Shown: positions 37,740 through 47,968, counted from the first letter of the stretch. The stretch is DNA of 64,000 nt from Radicibacter daui (GCA_030657355.1 CP131056.1:248001-312000); one strand, 5' to 3'. Program-made: numbers and translations. Notes: generated from the letters alone by a model not told the origin.

Positions 37740-40308
37740 TATTCACGATCTTGTTGGGGACAACGATAACCTTGCGCACGGTGCCTTCGCCGATAGCGCG
37801 CTGAACCAGCGGCTCGGCCAGGGCAGCCTTCTCGGCATCCTCGCGGGCGATATCCCGCGCCATTTCCAGCGTGGCGCGCAGCTTGCCATTCACCTGCACG
37901 GCAATGGTCACGCTGTCTTCCACGGTCAGGGCCGCATCAGCGACGGGCCAGGGCACGTCCACGACAAACCCGCTATTACCAAGCGCCTGCCACATCTCGT
38001 CGGCAAGGTGCGGCATCATCGGGGCCGAGAGTTTGATCAGGGCTTCGGCGCCTTCGCGCAGCACCCACGCCTCGCCGACGCCGGAGCCGTCCAGTTCGCT
38101 CAGCTGGTTGGTGAGCTCGCGCAGGGCGGCAACGGCCTTGTTGCATTGAATCTGGTCGAACTGCTGCGTCACGGCCGCAATGGTGCGGTGGATGGCGGCG
38201 CGGGCCTTGGCTGCGGCAGGCGACAGTTCGGCCGGCACCGGCGTTCCGGCGGCCGGCAGGACCACCACGGGCTCGGTTACCAGGCGGAACAGGCGGTTCA
38301 CATAGCGCCAGGAACCCTCGATGCCGGAATCGGACCATTCCAGATCGCGGTCGGGCGGGCTGTCGGAGAGCAGCAGCAGGCGGGCGGTATCAGCACCATA
38401 GGACGTCACCACCTCTTCAAGGCCGATGACGTTCTTCTTGGATTTGGACATCTTTTCGATGCGGCCGCGGGTCACGGCGCTGCCATCGGCGATCTTGGTG
38501 AGGGCGCCGCCGTCCCCGTGCTGGACTTCCTCCGGATAGAGCCACTGGCCGGCGCTATCCTTGTAGGTCTCATGCACGACCATGCCCTGGGTCAGCAGGC
38601 CGGCGAAGGGTTCGGTCGCATCCACGTAACCGCAGGCCCTGAGCGCACGGGTGAAGAAGCGCGAATAGAGCAGGTGGAGCACCGCATGCTCGATGCCGCC
38701 GATATACTGGTCGACGGGCATCCAGTACTCGGCCTTGGCCTTGTCGAAGGCGAGCTTGTCGTTGCTGGCGTCGGTATAGCGCAGGAAATACCAGCTCGAT
38801 TCCATGAAGGTGTCGAAGGTATCGGTCTCGCGGGTAGCAGCCTTGCCGCAGGTCGGGCAATTGGTGTGCTTCCAGCTGGCATGGTGCTCCAGCGGGTTGC
38901 CTGGCTTGTCGAAGCTCACATTGTCCGGCAGCTCGATCGGCAGCTGGTCTTCCGGCACCGGCACGATGCCGCAATCCGGGCAGTGAACGACCGGGATCGG
39001 GCAGCCCCAGTAGCGTTGGCGTGAGACACCCCAGTCCCGCAGGCGGTAGTTGATGGTGCCCTTGCCACGGTTCATCTCTTCCATGCGGGCAATGGCGGCG
39101 CGCTTGCCCTCATCGACGCCGAGGCCGTTGAGAAATTCGGAGTTGGCGAGCTTGCCGGGGCCGACATAGGCCTCGGTAGCCACAGTGAAGCTGGCGGCGT
39201 CGCTGCCTTCCGGCACTACCACCGGCACCACCGGCAGGTCGTACTTGCGGGCAAAATCAAGGTCGCGCTGGTCGTGCGCCGGGCAGCCGAAGATGGCGCC
39301 GGTGCCGTAATCCATCAGCACGAAATTGGCAGCCCACACCGGCAGCTTGCGGCTGGCGTCGAACGGGTGGTTCACATAAAGGCCGGTGAAGTAACCCTTC
39401 TTTTCCGCCTGCTCGATGGCGGCTTCGCTGGTGCCCATCGCCGCGCATTCGGCGCGGAAGGCGGCAAGGCCGGCATCGGTGGCAGAAAGGCCGCGGGCGA
39501 TCGGGTGATCGGCGGAAATCGCGCAGAAAGCGGCGCCGAAGAGTGTGTCCGGTCGGGTGGTGAAGACATCGATGGTCTTCGGCAGCCCTTCCGGCGCGTC
39601 GACCACGTCGAAGGTGAATTCGAGACCTTCCGACCGGCCGATCCAGTTTTCCTGCATCAGGCGCACGCGCTCGGGCCAGCGCTCAAGCTGGGTGAGGTCA
39701 TCGATCAGCTCGTCGGCAAAGGCGGTGATCTTGAGGAACCACTGCGCAAGCTCGCGCTTTTCCACCGGCGCGCCGGAGCGCCAGCCGCGCCCGTCGATCA
39801 CCTGTTCGTTGGCGAGCACGGTCTGCTCCACCGGATCCCAGTTGACCATGGAGGTCTTGCGGTAGACGAGGCCAGCCTTGAGGAAATCGAGAAACATTTT
39901 CTGCTCGTGCCGGTAATAGTCCGGCGAGCAGGTGGCGATTTCGCGCGACCAGTCATAGCTGAGGCCCATCAGCTTGAGCTGGGAGCCCATGGTGGCGATG
40001 TTCTCATAGGTCCATTTGGCCGGGTGGACCTTGTTCTGGATAGCGGCGTTTTCCGCCGGCAGGCCAAAGGCATCCCAGCCGATGGGATGCAGCACGTTGA
40101 AACCCTGGGAGCGGCGGAAACGCGCGACTACGTCGCCGAGCGTGTAGTTGCGCAAGTGCCCGATATGCAGACGGCCCGACGGGTACGGAAACATCTCCAT
40201 CACGTAGTATTTCGGACGGGAGGTATCTTCCGTGACTTCGAAAGTGCGCGCCTCATGCCAGGCGGCCTGCCATTTGGCTTCGGTCTCTCGCGCGTTGTAA
40301 CGGGCCAT
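37726..40308 (-). CDS. leuS: Leucyl-tRNA synthetase
   Basis: The 860-residue class I synthetase charges tRNA-Leu. It has the HIGH-type motif in [16 protein letters not shown], an editing (CP1) domain (about 220-420, [12 protein letters not shown]), a zinc-ribbon-like segment with CPDCG and CPTCG, and the KMSKS motif KMSKSKKNV. The ATG at 40308 begins with [13 protein letters not shown], the expected N-terminus. Confidence 0.97.
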   Translation of the reverse strand: MARYNARETEAKWQAAWHEARTFEVTEDTSRPKYYVMEMFPYPSGRLHIGHLRNYTLGDVVARFRRSQGFNVLHPIGWDAFGLPAENAAIQNKVHPAKWTYENIATMGSQLKLMGLSYDWSREIATCSPDYYRHEQKMFLDFLKAGLVYRKTSMVNWDPVEQTVLANEQVIDGRGWRSGAPVEKRELAQWFLKITAFADELIDDLTQLERWPERVRLMQENWIGRSEGLEFTFDVVDAPEGLPKTIDVFTTRPDTLFGAAFCAISADHPIARGLSATDAGLAAFRAECAAMGTSEAAIEQAEKKGYFTGLYVNHPFDASRKLPVWAANFVLMDYGTGAIFGCPAHDQRDLDFARKYDLPVVPVVVPEGSDAASFTVATEAYVGPGKLANSEFLNGLGVDEGKRAAIARMEEMNRGKGTINYRLRDWGVSRQRYWGCPIPVVHCPDCGIVPVPEDQLPIELPDNVSFDKPGNPLEHHASWKHTNCPTCGKAATRETDTFDTFMESSWYFLRYTDASNDKLAFDKAKAEYWMPVDQYIGGIEHAVLHLLYSRFFTRALRACGYVDATEPFAGLLTQGMVVHETYKDSAGQWLYPEEVQHGDGGALTKIADGSAVTRGRIEKMSKSKKNVIGLEEVVTSYGADTARLLLLSDSPPDRDLEWSDSGIEGSWRYVNRLFRLVTEPVVVLPAAGTPVPAELSPAAAKARAAIHRTIAAVTQQFDQIQCNKAVAALRELTNQLSELDGSGVGEAWVLREGAEALIKLSAPMMPHLADEMWQALGNSGFVVDVPWPVADAALTVEDSVTIAVQVNGKLRATLEMARDIAREDAEKAALAEPLVQRAIGEGTVRKVIVVPNKIVNIVAN

Positions 40309-40401
40309 TTTGCTCGGTTTCTTCTCTGACGGTTCTGCTGGGGCGGGCCGCAGGCGCCCGTAACGGAGCGGGCGTTGCGCGGCTTCCTCTTCCGGTGGGT
40401 C

Positions 40402-40920
40402 TTACTTGTCGCCGGCCTCGATGCGCAGCTGGCGCGCACGGGTCAGCACGGCATCCTCAAGCTTGGCGCCGGCGCCTTCGGTCGGCTGGGCATCGGCCCA
40501 GCCGTTGGGGCTGCGCACCTGGCGGAAGACGCTGACATGCACGCCATCCGCGCGCAGCGCCCGTCCGATGAGGAAGACGTTGAGCTTCAGCCGCTCATCC
40601 GGCGTGGTGGGCGGGGAATACCAGTCGGTGAGGATGACGCCGCCGAACGGATCGGCCGAAGCCAGCGGCATGAAGCCGATGGTGTCGAGCGCGGCGCGCC
40701 ACAGATAGGGGTTCACACCCACACCCGCAGGATCGCTGTCCTCGGCGCGTGAGGCGCCGCCAAGAACGATGCCGCCCTCGCCCAGGATGGACTCCCGCTT
40801 CTTCTCGTTCTCGCCGGGCTTCGCCGGCTTGATGCCGAGGGTATCGCAGGCGCCAAGCGCCAGTGTCAGGGTGGCCAGCACCCCAAGGCGCCAGAGGGAC
40901 TTCTTGTTCAGGCTGGGCAT
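40402..40920 (-). CDS. DUF3576 domain lipoprotein
   Basis: The 172-residue protein has a signal peptide with lipobox ALGAC and a DUF3576 domain: GVNPYLWRAALDTIGFMPLASADPFGG, ILTDWYS, LNVFLIGRALRADGV. The family is common beside leuS in alphaproteobacteria; the role is unknown, possibly outer-membrane related given the neighbouring lptE. It is upstream of leuS on the same strand with a 93-bp gap, and divergent from the YggS gene. Confidence 0.88.
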   Translation of the reverse strand: MPSLNKKSLWRLGVLATLTLALGACDTLGIKPAKPGENEKKRESILGEGGIVLGGASRAEDSDPAGVGVNPYLWRAALDTIGFMPLASADPFGGVILTDWYSPPTTPDERLKLNVFLIGRALRADGVHVSVFRQVRSPNGWADAQPTEGAGAKLEDAVLTRARQLRIEAGDK

Positions 40921-41044
40921 CTCGGATCGCTTGATGGTTCGCTCGAGGGGTTGGGGGCCGGTCCCTTGGGAATTGACAAGTCGGGGTCGGCTGACGCCAC
41001 TAGGAAAGCCGCTTTTCGCACAATCAACGCCTCAGGGCAATTCG

Positions 41045-41791
41045 ATGCACTCTTCCAGTCAGTCTCCTGCCGGAAACACGGCCAATGATCCGTTAGTCGC
41101 AGAGCTTGCCAGCAATATGGCAGAGGTCCGGCGCCGTATTGCCACAGCGGCGACGCATGCCGGCCGGCAGGGTGACGAGGTGTCGCTGATCGCGGTGTCG
41201 AAGACGCACCCGACGGCAATCGTGGAAGCGGCGCTCAAGGCCGGACAGCGCCTCTTCGGCGAAAATCGCGTGCAGGAGGCGGCCGCCAAGTTTCCGCAGC
41301 TGCGCGAGCGCTGGCCTGACCTGCGCCTGCACCTCATCGGCGGCCTGCAGAGCAACAAGGCCCGGGACGCGGTGGAGGTTGCCGATGCCATCGACAGCCT
41401 GGATCGACCAAAACTGGCCGAAGCGCTCGCTCACGCCATGGACAAGACTGGCCGCCGGCCCGACCTGCTCATCCAGGTCAATGTCGGCAACGAGCCGCAA
41501 AAGGCGGGGGTCGCGGCGGGTGACTTTGCCGCACTTTATGAGTTGAGCGCCGGGAAGCTTGGCCTGCCGGTCAAGGGGGTGATGTGCATTCCCCCTGCCG
41601 AACATGATCCTGTCGGTTATTTCCGCCAGCTGCACCAGATCGCCCGCGATTTTGCGCTGCCGGTCATCAGCATGGGCATGAGCGGCGATTACGAGAAGGC
41701 CGTTGCGCACGGCGCCACGCATGTGCGTGTCGGCTCGGCCATCTTCGGCTCCCGCCCCAGCCATGCGATTGTCGAGGCGGGCCGGCGCTAG
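41045..41791 (+). CDS. YggS family pyridoxal-phosphate homeostasis protein
   Basis: The 248-residue TIM-barrel protein binds PLP without known catalysis and helps control free PLP. Signatures: LIAVSKTHP with the PLP lysine, FGENRVQEAAAKF, LHLIGGLQSNKA, LIQVNVGNEPQKAG and the C-terminal ISMGMSGDYEKAVAHGATHVRVGSAIFG. The ATG at 41045 lies after a 124-bp divergent spacer shared with the DUF3576 gene. Confidence 0.93.
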   Translation: MHSSSQSPAGNTANDPLVAELASNMAEVRRRIATAATHAGRQGDEVSLIAVSKTHPTAIVEAALKAGQRLFGENRVQEAAAKFPQLRERWPDLRLHLIGGLQSNKARDAVEVADAIDSLDRPKLAEALAHAMDKTGRRPDLLIQVNVGNEPQKAGVAAGDFAALYELSAGKLGLPVKGVMCIPPAEHDPVGYFRQLHQIARDFALPVISMGMSGDYEKAVAHGATHVRVGSAIFGSRPSHAIVEAGRR

Positions 41792-41805
41792 GCGCTCCTC
41801 TGGCC

Positions 41806-42327
41806 TCAGCCCGCTGAGGGCACCATAAAGCGGGTGCCGGGGCCGGCTGCGCGCAGAAGCTCGAGCAGATCCGGCAGTGCCAAGGCAATGCAGCCTTCCG
41901 TCGGGCTGTAATCCGGCCGTGCGACATGCAGGAAAACTGCGCTGCCAAGGCCCGGTACCGGCGGGTCGTCATTATGGCCGAGCACGCCGATCACGTCATA
42001 GACAGGGTCTTCGCGCCACAGCACTTCGTGGCGGGCGGAAAAGGGCAGGGTCACCGGTTTGTTGTAGTCGGCGTGGGCCGGGTCATCGCACCAACCGTCG
42101 GTCGGGGTGAGTGCGGCGCTGGGCAGCAGGGTCTCAATGCCTTCCGGCAGTCTGTCCAGCCGGTAAAGCAGGCGCTTCAGCTCCCAGCTGCCGGCCGGGG
42201 TGGCGCCATCGCCCTCGTGCTTGTCCAGCCGGATACCGCCCTTGCCGAGCGCGCAGCGCCGGCTGACGGTCTGGCCGTCGGCAGCGATCCAGCTTACCGA
42301 TCCTGCAGGATCCACGGTTATGATCAC
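41806..42327 (-). CDS. L,D-transpeptidase (YkuD) family protein
   Basis: The 173-residue protein is a single YkuD domain with the active-site Cys in SPTEGCIAL and the preceding His in HVARPDYSP; GVLGHNDDP supplies the other family His. L,D-transpeptidases make 3-3 cross-links or attach lipoproteins to peptidoglycan. No clear signal peptide is present, so export is uncertain. It converges with YggS, with a 14-bp gap. Confidence 0.87.
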   Translation of the reverse strand: MIITVDPAGSVSWIAADGQTVSRRCALGKGGIRLDKHEGDGATPAGSWELKRLLYRLDRLPEGIETLLPSAALTPTDGWCDDPAHADYNKPVTLPFSARHEVLWREDPVYDVIGVLGHNDDPPVPGLGSAVFLHVARPDYSPTEGCIALALPDLLELLRAAGPGTRFMVPSAG

Positions 42328-42427
42328 GGTGCTGCCCCCTTTTCGGCCGCGAGCGTCATTAAGGACGCATCCGGACCCCGGGGTCTAGCAGCTGGAGGGA
42401 GCCGGTGTAAGAGGCTCCGACCTCGCC

Positions 42428-43594
42428 TCAGCTTGTCTGGTTGGCCAGTTGGCCCGGCGGGCTTGCCATTGCCTTGCGGGCGCGCAGCATGGCGTCATAT
42501 TTGTCGAGCCCCTGCATCATGGCTGTTGCCATGTCGGGCGGCGGCGTCAGGGCATGGGCGGTCCCGATATCGCTGCTGACAGCCCCGGTTGCCTGTGCGG
42601 CCTCGACGGTTTTGCCCTGCTGCGTCTTTGCCACCGCCATGGCGCTGTCGCGCGTCTTTTGCTGGCGGGCCGCATCGGCTTCCTGCAAGGCACGGGCGGC
42701 GGCGCCCGGATCCATTGACCAGATGCTGCTGCCGCTGGTCATGTCGGCCGGGTCGGTATTGGCTTCGGTTATCGTGCGGGTGGCGTCGTGCGGGTTGAGA
42801 TTGCTGGCCCCGCCGACATAAGCGCCGCTGTGGATATCCGCGGCCAGACGGCTGAAGACATCCTGCACATCCTCGCTGCTGCCGCCATTGACCGGCAGCA
42901 CCGGCGTCATGGCCGCGCCGAGCGGGGAGCTGTTGACGCCGGCAGCCATGCTGTTGCCGACCGTTGGCAGGGGCGGTGCCGGAATGGTGATGCGCGGCGC
43001 TGAATCAGGATCGACGGGGGCTGCCGATTGCTGGCTGGCCGCGGGGTCCTGCTGCTCGGTACTGGCAACCGCCGTATCGGTGCCATCCTCGGCCGGCGCT
43101 TCGCCGATGCCGAGGCTCGCCATCGCTCGTTCTTCCAGATGGCCGCCGCTGGCCTCATCCACCACCGTGTAAGCCAGATTGGCGGCAAAACCGATCACAC
43201 CGCCATAGAGCGCACCGCCCAGGATACGCATCGGATCGCTGATCTGGTCACCGGTAACGGCGCGGTAGATGCTGCTGACGATGGGGATATGCTGCAGCGG
43301 GTTGATCAGGTCGATGAAGTCGCCGAAGCTGAGGCTGCTGTCCTCGCTTGCGGTGGAAGAGGCGGTGCCCGACTGGCTGCTGGAGGCCGTGCTGCTGCTG
43401 TTGGTACCGGTGTTGCCGGAGCCGTTGCTGCCGGAGCCGTTGCTGGTAGAGGTCGTAGCGGTATTGGCATTGGCGGCGTCAATGCTCGCCGTCGTCACCG
43501 AAGCGGCGGACGCGCTGCTGGTACTGGTGCTGCGGTTCGCTGACGATTGCGAAATCGGCAGCGGCGCCAGCGACGCCAGATTGGTGACAGCCAT
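42428..43594 (-). CDS. Hypothetical protein with Ser/Thr-rich linker and Gly-rich helix region
   Basis: The 388-residue protein has a Ser/Thr/Asn/Gly low-complexity segment (about residues 18-85), then a more ordered block, FGDFIDLINPLQHIPIVSSIYRAVTGDQ, followed by a Gly/Ala-rich hydrophobic stretch (MRILGGALYGGVIGFAANLAYTV) that could insert in a membrane. The rest is Ala/Ser/Asp-rich and probably disordered, with a helical C-terminal end (MMQGLDKYDAMLRARKAM). No signal peptide is evident. The ATG at 43594 is chosen because the longer frame (43678) adds a basic, non-matching segment. I do not recognise a named family. Confidence 0.65.
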   Translation of the reverse strand: MAVTNLASLAPLPISQSSANRSTSTSSASAASVTTASIDAANANTATTSTSNGSGSNGSGNTGTNSSSTASSSQSGTASSTASEDSSLSFGDFIDLINPLQHIPIVSSIYRAVTGDQISDPMRILGGALYGGVIGFAANLAYTVVDEASGGHLEERAMASLGIGEAPAEDGTDTAVASTEQQDPAASQQSAAPVDPDSAPRITIPAPPLPTVGNSMAAGVNSSPLGAAMTPVLPVNGGSSEDVQDVFSRLAADIHSGAYVGGASNLNPHDATRTITEANTDPADMTSGSSIWSMDPGAAARALQEADAARQQKTRDSAMAVAKTQQGKTVEAAQATGAVSSDIGTAHALTPPPDMATAMMQGLDKYDAMLRARKAMASPPGQLANQTS

Positions 43595-43924
43595 GGGACC
43601 TCTCTCCCGAACCCGGTGGCATTCATGCCGGTCAAACCTGCCGCCCCGAAGCGGCTCTGGCTGGAGAGAAGCAACCACCGTGCCAGAAGCGCGGCAGCCG
43701 AGAGAACAAAGAGCAGGGGGCCGCTCTTGTCCGGTGATTCTGCCGGGGCCAGAAACTTCCGGTTTTTCTCCCTATAGTCTATAGAAAGCCTTCAGGAGGC
43801 TATATGATGTGGCCTCCAGCAAGGGACGCCGGGGGAGAGAGTTTTCCCGCCGGCGTAGCGAACAAGGCGGCAGGGCGGTCAAGGACTGTCCGAAGCCGGA
43901 AGAGACCGGGCGGAGCGCAGGGGA
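43595..43924. other. Intergenic region with nested hairpins upstream of response regulator
   Basis: No convincing gene is seen. Two overlapping hairpins are visible: AGCCT (43787-43791) with AGGCT (43797-43801), and GGAGGC (43795-43800) with GCCTCC (43812-43817). The second arm GGAGG is a perfect Shine-Dalgarno followed five bases later by ATGATG, which opens a 51-codon frame ending inside the response regulator gene. CTATAGTCTATAG just upstream (43772-43784) is a tandem 6-mer. Confidence 0.4.
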
Positions 43925-44614
43925 ATGGCGGCAGGCAAAAAGATCCTTCTCGTCGATGATGACCTGGACCTGCGCCAGTCGTTGGCCGAGCAGCTCGCCC
44001 TGCTGGAAGAATTCGAAACCGTCGAGGCCGGCACGGCGACAGAGGCGCTGGGCATCGTGCGCGCCGGGCATTTCGATGCCATCCTGCTCGATGTCGGCCT
44101 GCCGGACATGGATGGGCGCGATCTTTGCCGGCTGATGCGGCGCGAGGGTGTTCGCGCGCCCATCATCATGCTGACGGGCCAGGGCAGCGATGCCGACACC
44201 ATTCTCGGCCTTGATGCCGGCGCCAACGACTATGTCGCCAAGCCCTTCCGGCTGCCGCTGCTGTTTGCCCGCCTGCGTGCGCAGCTGCGCCAGTTCGAGC
44301 ATAGCGAGGATGCCGCCTTCGTCATCGGTCCCTACTCCTTCCGCCCGGCGATGAAGCTGCTGGTGGAAGAGGAAAAGGGTGACAAGATTCGCCTGACGGA
44401 AAAAGAAACGGCGATCCTCAAATATCTCTACCGCGCCGGTGAGCGGCCGATCAGCCGCGAAACCCTGCTGGGCGAGGTATGGGGCTACAATGCCGGCGTC
44501 ACCACGCACACGCTGGAGACGCATGTCTACCGCCTGCGCCAGAAGATCGAACGCGACCCGGCCAATGCCCAGATACTGGTGACCGAAGCCGGCGGCTACA
44601 AGCTGGTGCCCTGA
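43925..44614 (+). CDS. Orphan OmpR/PhoB-family response regulator
   Basis: The 229-residue protein has a receiver domain with acidic pocket D11-D12, phospho-acceptor D56 in LLDVGLPD, T84 and K106 (YVAKPF), and a winged-helix domain with LTEKETAILKYLYRA and TTHTLETHVYRLRQKIE. No histidine kinase is adjacent, so its partner is unknown. The kinase at 50196-51374 is the nearest candidate but lies 5.6 kb away. Its targets cannot be inferred. Confidence 0.92.
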   Translation: MAAGKKILLVDDDLDLRQSLAEQLALLEEFETVEAGTATEALGIVRAGHFDAILLDVGLPDMDGRDLCRLMRREGVRAPIIMLTGQGSDADTILGLDAGANDYVAKPFRLPLLFARLRAQLRQFEHSEDAAFVIGPYSFRPAMKLLVEEEKGDKIRLTEKETAILKYLYRAGERPISRETLLGEVWGYNAGVTTHTLETHVYRLRQKIERDPANAQILVTEAGGYKLVP

Positions 44615-44625
44615 CGGGCTTTTTT
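44608..44625 (+). terminator. Weak hairpin plus T-run after response regulator
   Basis: GCCC-TGAC-GGGC forms a 4-bp stem whose loop is the stop codon, followed by six T. It is short for a terminator but correctly placed. Confidence 0.35.
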
Positions 44626-44629
44626 GCTC

Positions 44630-45667
44630 TCAGCCCTTGCGGGATGCCGGCAGGTTTGTCGGCCGCCAGGCGGCCGCGATGCTGTTTCCCACCCCCCGGC
44701 GCAGCGCCATGATGCCGGTTTCCTTGTGGCGGCTGGGATGCACGCGATTGGTCAGCAGGCACCAGCCATAACCGCGCTCCATGTCGATCCACAGGCCGAC
44801 GCCGGTAAATCCCAGATGGCCGATGGTCTGCGGGCCGGCAAGGCTGCCGCCATGCCAGCCGGGCTCAAAAAGGTTCCAGCCCAGGCCCCGGCCCGGCACC
44901 ACCGGACGCACCATCGCCTGCATTGCCGCCGGGCTTGCCCAGTTGCCGGAAAGGATGGTGTGGATCTGCCGGGTGAGCCCGTCCACGGTACCGAAGAGCC
45001 CGGCATGTCCGGCAGCGCCGCCAAGGGCACTGGCATTCTCGTCATGCACTTCGCCCACCAGCAGCCGGTTGCGCCAATGGCAGAATTCGGTTGCCGCCGC
45101 TTCCAGCGCGGGCGGGTTGAAGCTCAGTCCTTCATCCAGCACCCAGTCGGAAAACGGCGTCTCGGTAATGCGCTCGATGACAAGGCCCAGCAGCATATAG
45201 CCAATGTCGCTATAGACCGGCTCGCCCAGCTGCCAGCTTGTCTGTAACAGGCGCGTGCGAACGGCGGCGGCATCTCCCGCGCCGGCATAAAGCGGCACCA
45301 CCGCAGGCAGGCCTGCCTGATGGCTCAAGAGCTGGCGCAGCGTTACCCGCCGCACAGGGGCTGCCGGATCATATTGATAAAGATCGGGCAGGTGGCGCTC
45401 GAGCGGATCGTCCAGATCAAGCCAGCCGGCTTCGGCAAGGCGCAGGATCTGCCGCAGCGTGACCAGCACCTTGGTCAGGCTTGCCAGATCCCACCAGATG
45501 TCGTGCGTGACCGGCCGCTGGTTGGGGGCCGTTTCCGCCAGGCCGCAGACATGGGCTTCGCGATAACCGTCGCGCGTGCACAGCGCCACGGCGGCGCCGG
45601 GGATATTGCCACTGGCAACCGCCGCCTCGATCAGTTCACCTGCCCGCCCGATAAACCGGTCCGACAT
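44630..45667 (-). CDS. Serine hydrolase, class C beta-lactamase family
   Basis: The 345-residue protein has the S-x-x-K active site in ASLTKVLVT, a Y-S-D in the place of the usual Y-x-N (VYSDIGYMLLG), and the C-terminal HLGFTG replacing the KTG motif. These proteins act on D-amino-acid peptides or esters; true beta-lactamase activity is unproven. No signal peptide is seen, so it is probably cytoplasmic. The ATG at 45667 is supported by GGGAG about 11 bases before it, rather than the GTG at 45691. Confidence 0.87.
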   Translation of the reverse strand: MSDRFIGRAGELIEAAVASGNIPGAAVALCTRDGYREAHVCGLAETAPNQRPVTHDIWWDLASLTKVLVTLRQILRLAEAGWLDLDDPLERHLPDLYQYDPAAPVRRVTLRQLLSHQAGLPAVVPLYAGAGDAAAVRTRLLQTSWQLGEPVYSDIGYMLLGLVIERITETPFSDWVLDEGLSFNPPALEAAATEFCHWRNRLLVGEVHDENASALGGAAGHAGLFGTVDGLTRQIHTILSGNWASPAAMQAMVRPVVPGRGLGWNLFEPGWHGGSLAGPQTIGHLGFTGVGLWIDMERGYGWCLLTNRVHPSRHKETGIMALRRGVGNSIAAAWRPTNLPASRKG

Positions 45668-45802
45668 GTCGCACGCCACTCCCTGCCCCACGGCCCATCC
45701 TGATAGGCCCCAAGTCTTTGTCGCGCCGGTGAAAACCGGCTTCAGGCATCAAGCTTAACCCAAGGGGCCGGGACGGTCATCAGCGGCCGGCGCCAAGGAC
45801 CC

Positions 45803-47050
45803 TCAGGACTGCGGGCCGCCGACGCGCGGGTCCATTTCATGCACCACCAGCGACGGGGTAACCGGCGGCATGGCACGGTACTCGTTGCGACTGTCCTCGT
45901 CTGTCGGTGCTCGCTGGGTCATGCGCAAGAGCACGATCACCATACCCACCGCAGCGACCGCGGCAGTGGAGACATAGAGCCAGAGCGGCCCGGTCAGCAT
46001 CATCAGGGCGGAGGCGGCAAGCGGACCCAGTGTTGCGCCGATCGAGTAGGTCAGCAGCATGGCGCCGGCTGCCTGCACGGCGTGATCGCTGGAGATACGG
46101 TCGAACACATGAGAGACCGCAACCGGGTAAAGCACGAAGGAAAAGCCGCCGAAGGCCGCCGACGCTCCCAGCAACGCCCAGGACGGCCCCAGCAGCGGGG
46201 CGCCCAGGGTGAGCAGAAGACTGGCGCAGACAAGAGCGGCAAAAAGCGCGGCAAGCACCAGGCGGCGGTCGATCTTGTCGCTGAGCCGGCCGACCGGCCA
46301 CTGCATCAAAAGCCCGCCGAAGATGCCGCACCCGACAAAATGGGCGATGCCGTTGGTATCGAAGCCGGCGGCCTGCGCATAGACAGGGCTGAGGCTGTAG
46401 AAGGAGCCCAGCACGAGACCGGCACCCATCGCGCCGACCATGCCGGCGGGAGATTCCCGCCACAGCCGCACAAGGCTGATGGCATTTGCCTGCGGGATGG
46501 TGGGTGGCGGCTGGGTGGAGAGTGCAACCGGCATCAGCGCGAGCGAAATCAGCACCGAGACGAGTGCTAGCAGCGAGAAGCTGTCCGGCGCGTACAGCGT
46601 GATCAGGAACTGGCCGCCACCGACGCAGCTATAGACGGTGATCATGTAGAGCGAGAGCACGCGTCCGCGAGTGTCATTGCCGGTGCGCTCGTTGAGCCAG
46701 CTTTCAGTGCACACGAAGATCGCGGCGATGCTGAGGCCGGCCATGAAGCGCAGCACCAGCCAGACCATCGGATCGACGATAAGCCCATGCAGCAGCGTGA
46801 TCGCCGCCAGAAGCGAAGCGAAGGCGGAAAAGACGCGGATATGGCCAACCTTGGCCATCAGCCGGTGCACCACCAGCGAACCAAGCAGCTGGCCGGCGAA
46901 ATAGGCAGTACCGAGCCCGCCGGCGACCAGCGGGCTATAGCCTTCCAGGGTGACGCGGATGCCGAGGATGGTGCTCAGCATGCCTGTGCTCAGCGTGGCG
47001 AGGCCGATACCGCACAGCAGGGGGGCGACCGAAAGCAGGATCAGACGCAT
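45803..47050 (-). CDS. Major facilitator superfamily transporter
   Basis: The 415-residue protein has about 12 hydrophobic segments in two halves. It resembles the YcaD-like subgroup (LSVAPLLCGIGLATLSTGMLSTILGI; FMAGLSIAAIFVCTESWLNERT). The C-terminal 45 residues are polar and cytoplasmic. The substrate cannot be inferred. Confidence 0.88.
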   Translation of the reverse strand: MRLILLSVAPLLCGIGLATLSTGMLSTILGIRVTLEGYSPLVAGGLGTAYFAGQLLGSLVVHRLMAKVGHIRVFSAFASLLAAITLLHGLIVDPMVWLVLRFMAGLSIAAIFVCTESWLNERTGNDTRGRVLSLYMITVYSCVGGGQFLITLYAPDSFSLLALVSVLISLALMPVALSTQPPPTIPQANAISLVRLWRESPAGMVGAMGAGLVLGSFYSLSPVYAQAAGFDTNGIAHFVGCGIFGGLLMQWPVGRLSDKIDRRLVLAALFAALVCASLLLTLGAPLLGPSWALLGASAAFGGFSFVLYPVAVSHVFDRISSDHAVQAAGAMLLTYSIGATLGPLAASALMMLTGPLWLYVSTAAVAAVGMVIVLLRMTQRAPTDEDSRNEYRAMPPVTPSLVVHEMDPRVGGPQS

Positions 47051-47273
47051 GACGGGTGTCTTGACGCAGGAGAAGGGCCGCCGGAAAGGACCGGCAGCCG
47101 GAATGCTCCCGCAAAAGCGGGAACCGTTGGTGGCGATTTTTCAGAAAATGGCTGCCGGGACGAGCAGGCGGGCCCTGTTTCAGCGCCCCTGTCCGGTATG
47201 CGTTACCGGCCGGGACGGATTTCGGGCGTTGTTATGGGCTCGTTTACCGGGGGTCGGGCGCCGGTGCTGCGCC

Positions 47274-47843
47274 TCAGCCCTCCTCTTCCGGCGCCATCGG
47301 GCCGGTACGGAAGATGGGCTTGCCGAAGTTGCCACGCTTCAGCGTTTCGGTAGGGCCGCCGGCCCGTACGGGCCGCGGATCATGCCGGCCGAGCGAGATC
47401 AGCCGGTCATACATGACGATGGCACCGGCGACGCCGACATTGACGCAGAATTTCATCGGGATCTGCACGATGAAATCGCAGCGCTCCTGCAGCTGCGGCG
47501 ACAGGGAGTCGCGTTCCGGTCCCAGCACATAGGCCGCACGCAGCGGATGCCGGAAGGAAGGTAGCGGGATCGATTCATCGACCAGTTCCACTCCCACCAG
47601 CTGGCAGCCGCGCGGCAGTGTCAGCGCATCGAGATTAGGATAGTTGAAGACGGGCAGATGGCCGGAAGCGGCCGAGGTATCCGCCTGATTCACCAGCCGC
47701 TCGTCATACTGCTTGTCGATGGTGAAGAAGTAGTTCGCCCCGAAGGAGTGGGCGGTGCGCACCAGATTGCCGACATTCAGCGGTTTGCTGATGCGTTCCA
47801 CGCCGACGGCGAAAAAACCGCGCATGCCGGTTGCATCAGCCAC
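47274..47843 (-). CDS. TrmH/SpoU-family RNA 2'-O-methyltransferase
   Basis: The 189-residue SPOUT methyltransferase has the knot motifs KPLNVGNLVRTAHSFG (motif 1, with the Asn-Arg pair), AYVLGPERDSLSPQ (motif 2) and IQIPMKFCVNVGVAGAIVMYD (motif 3). It should transfer a methyl group to the ribose of a tRNA or rRNA nucleotide; the site cannot be told. A GTG start at 47843 is used because AGAGGA lies about seven bases before it. Confidence 0.9.
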   Translation of the reverse strand: MADATGMRGFFAVGVERISKPLNVGNLVRTAHSFGANYFFTIDKQYDERLVNQADTSAASGHLPVFNYPNLDALTLPRGCQLVGVELVDESIPLPSFRHPLRAAYVLGPERDSLSPQLQERCDFIVQIPMKFCVNVGVAGAIVMYDRLISLGRHDPRPVRAGGPTETLKRGNFGKPIFRTGPMAPEEEG

Positions 47844-47968
47844 TGTTTTGTCCTCTGGTCCTTGGGCGGGAGAGCAGACCCCTGCTGTTCACAGGAGGGG
47901 ATGCCGCAGTTACCCGAAAAAATATCAATGCCGGCGAAGGAATAACGCCGCGAAGGGTGTTGTCAATC

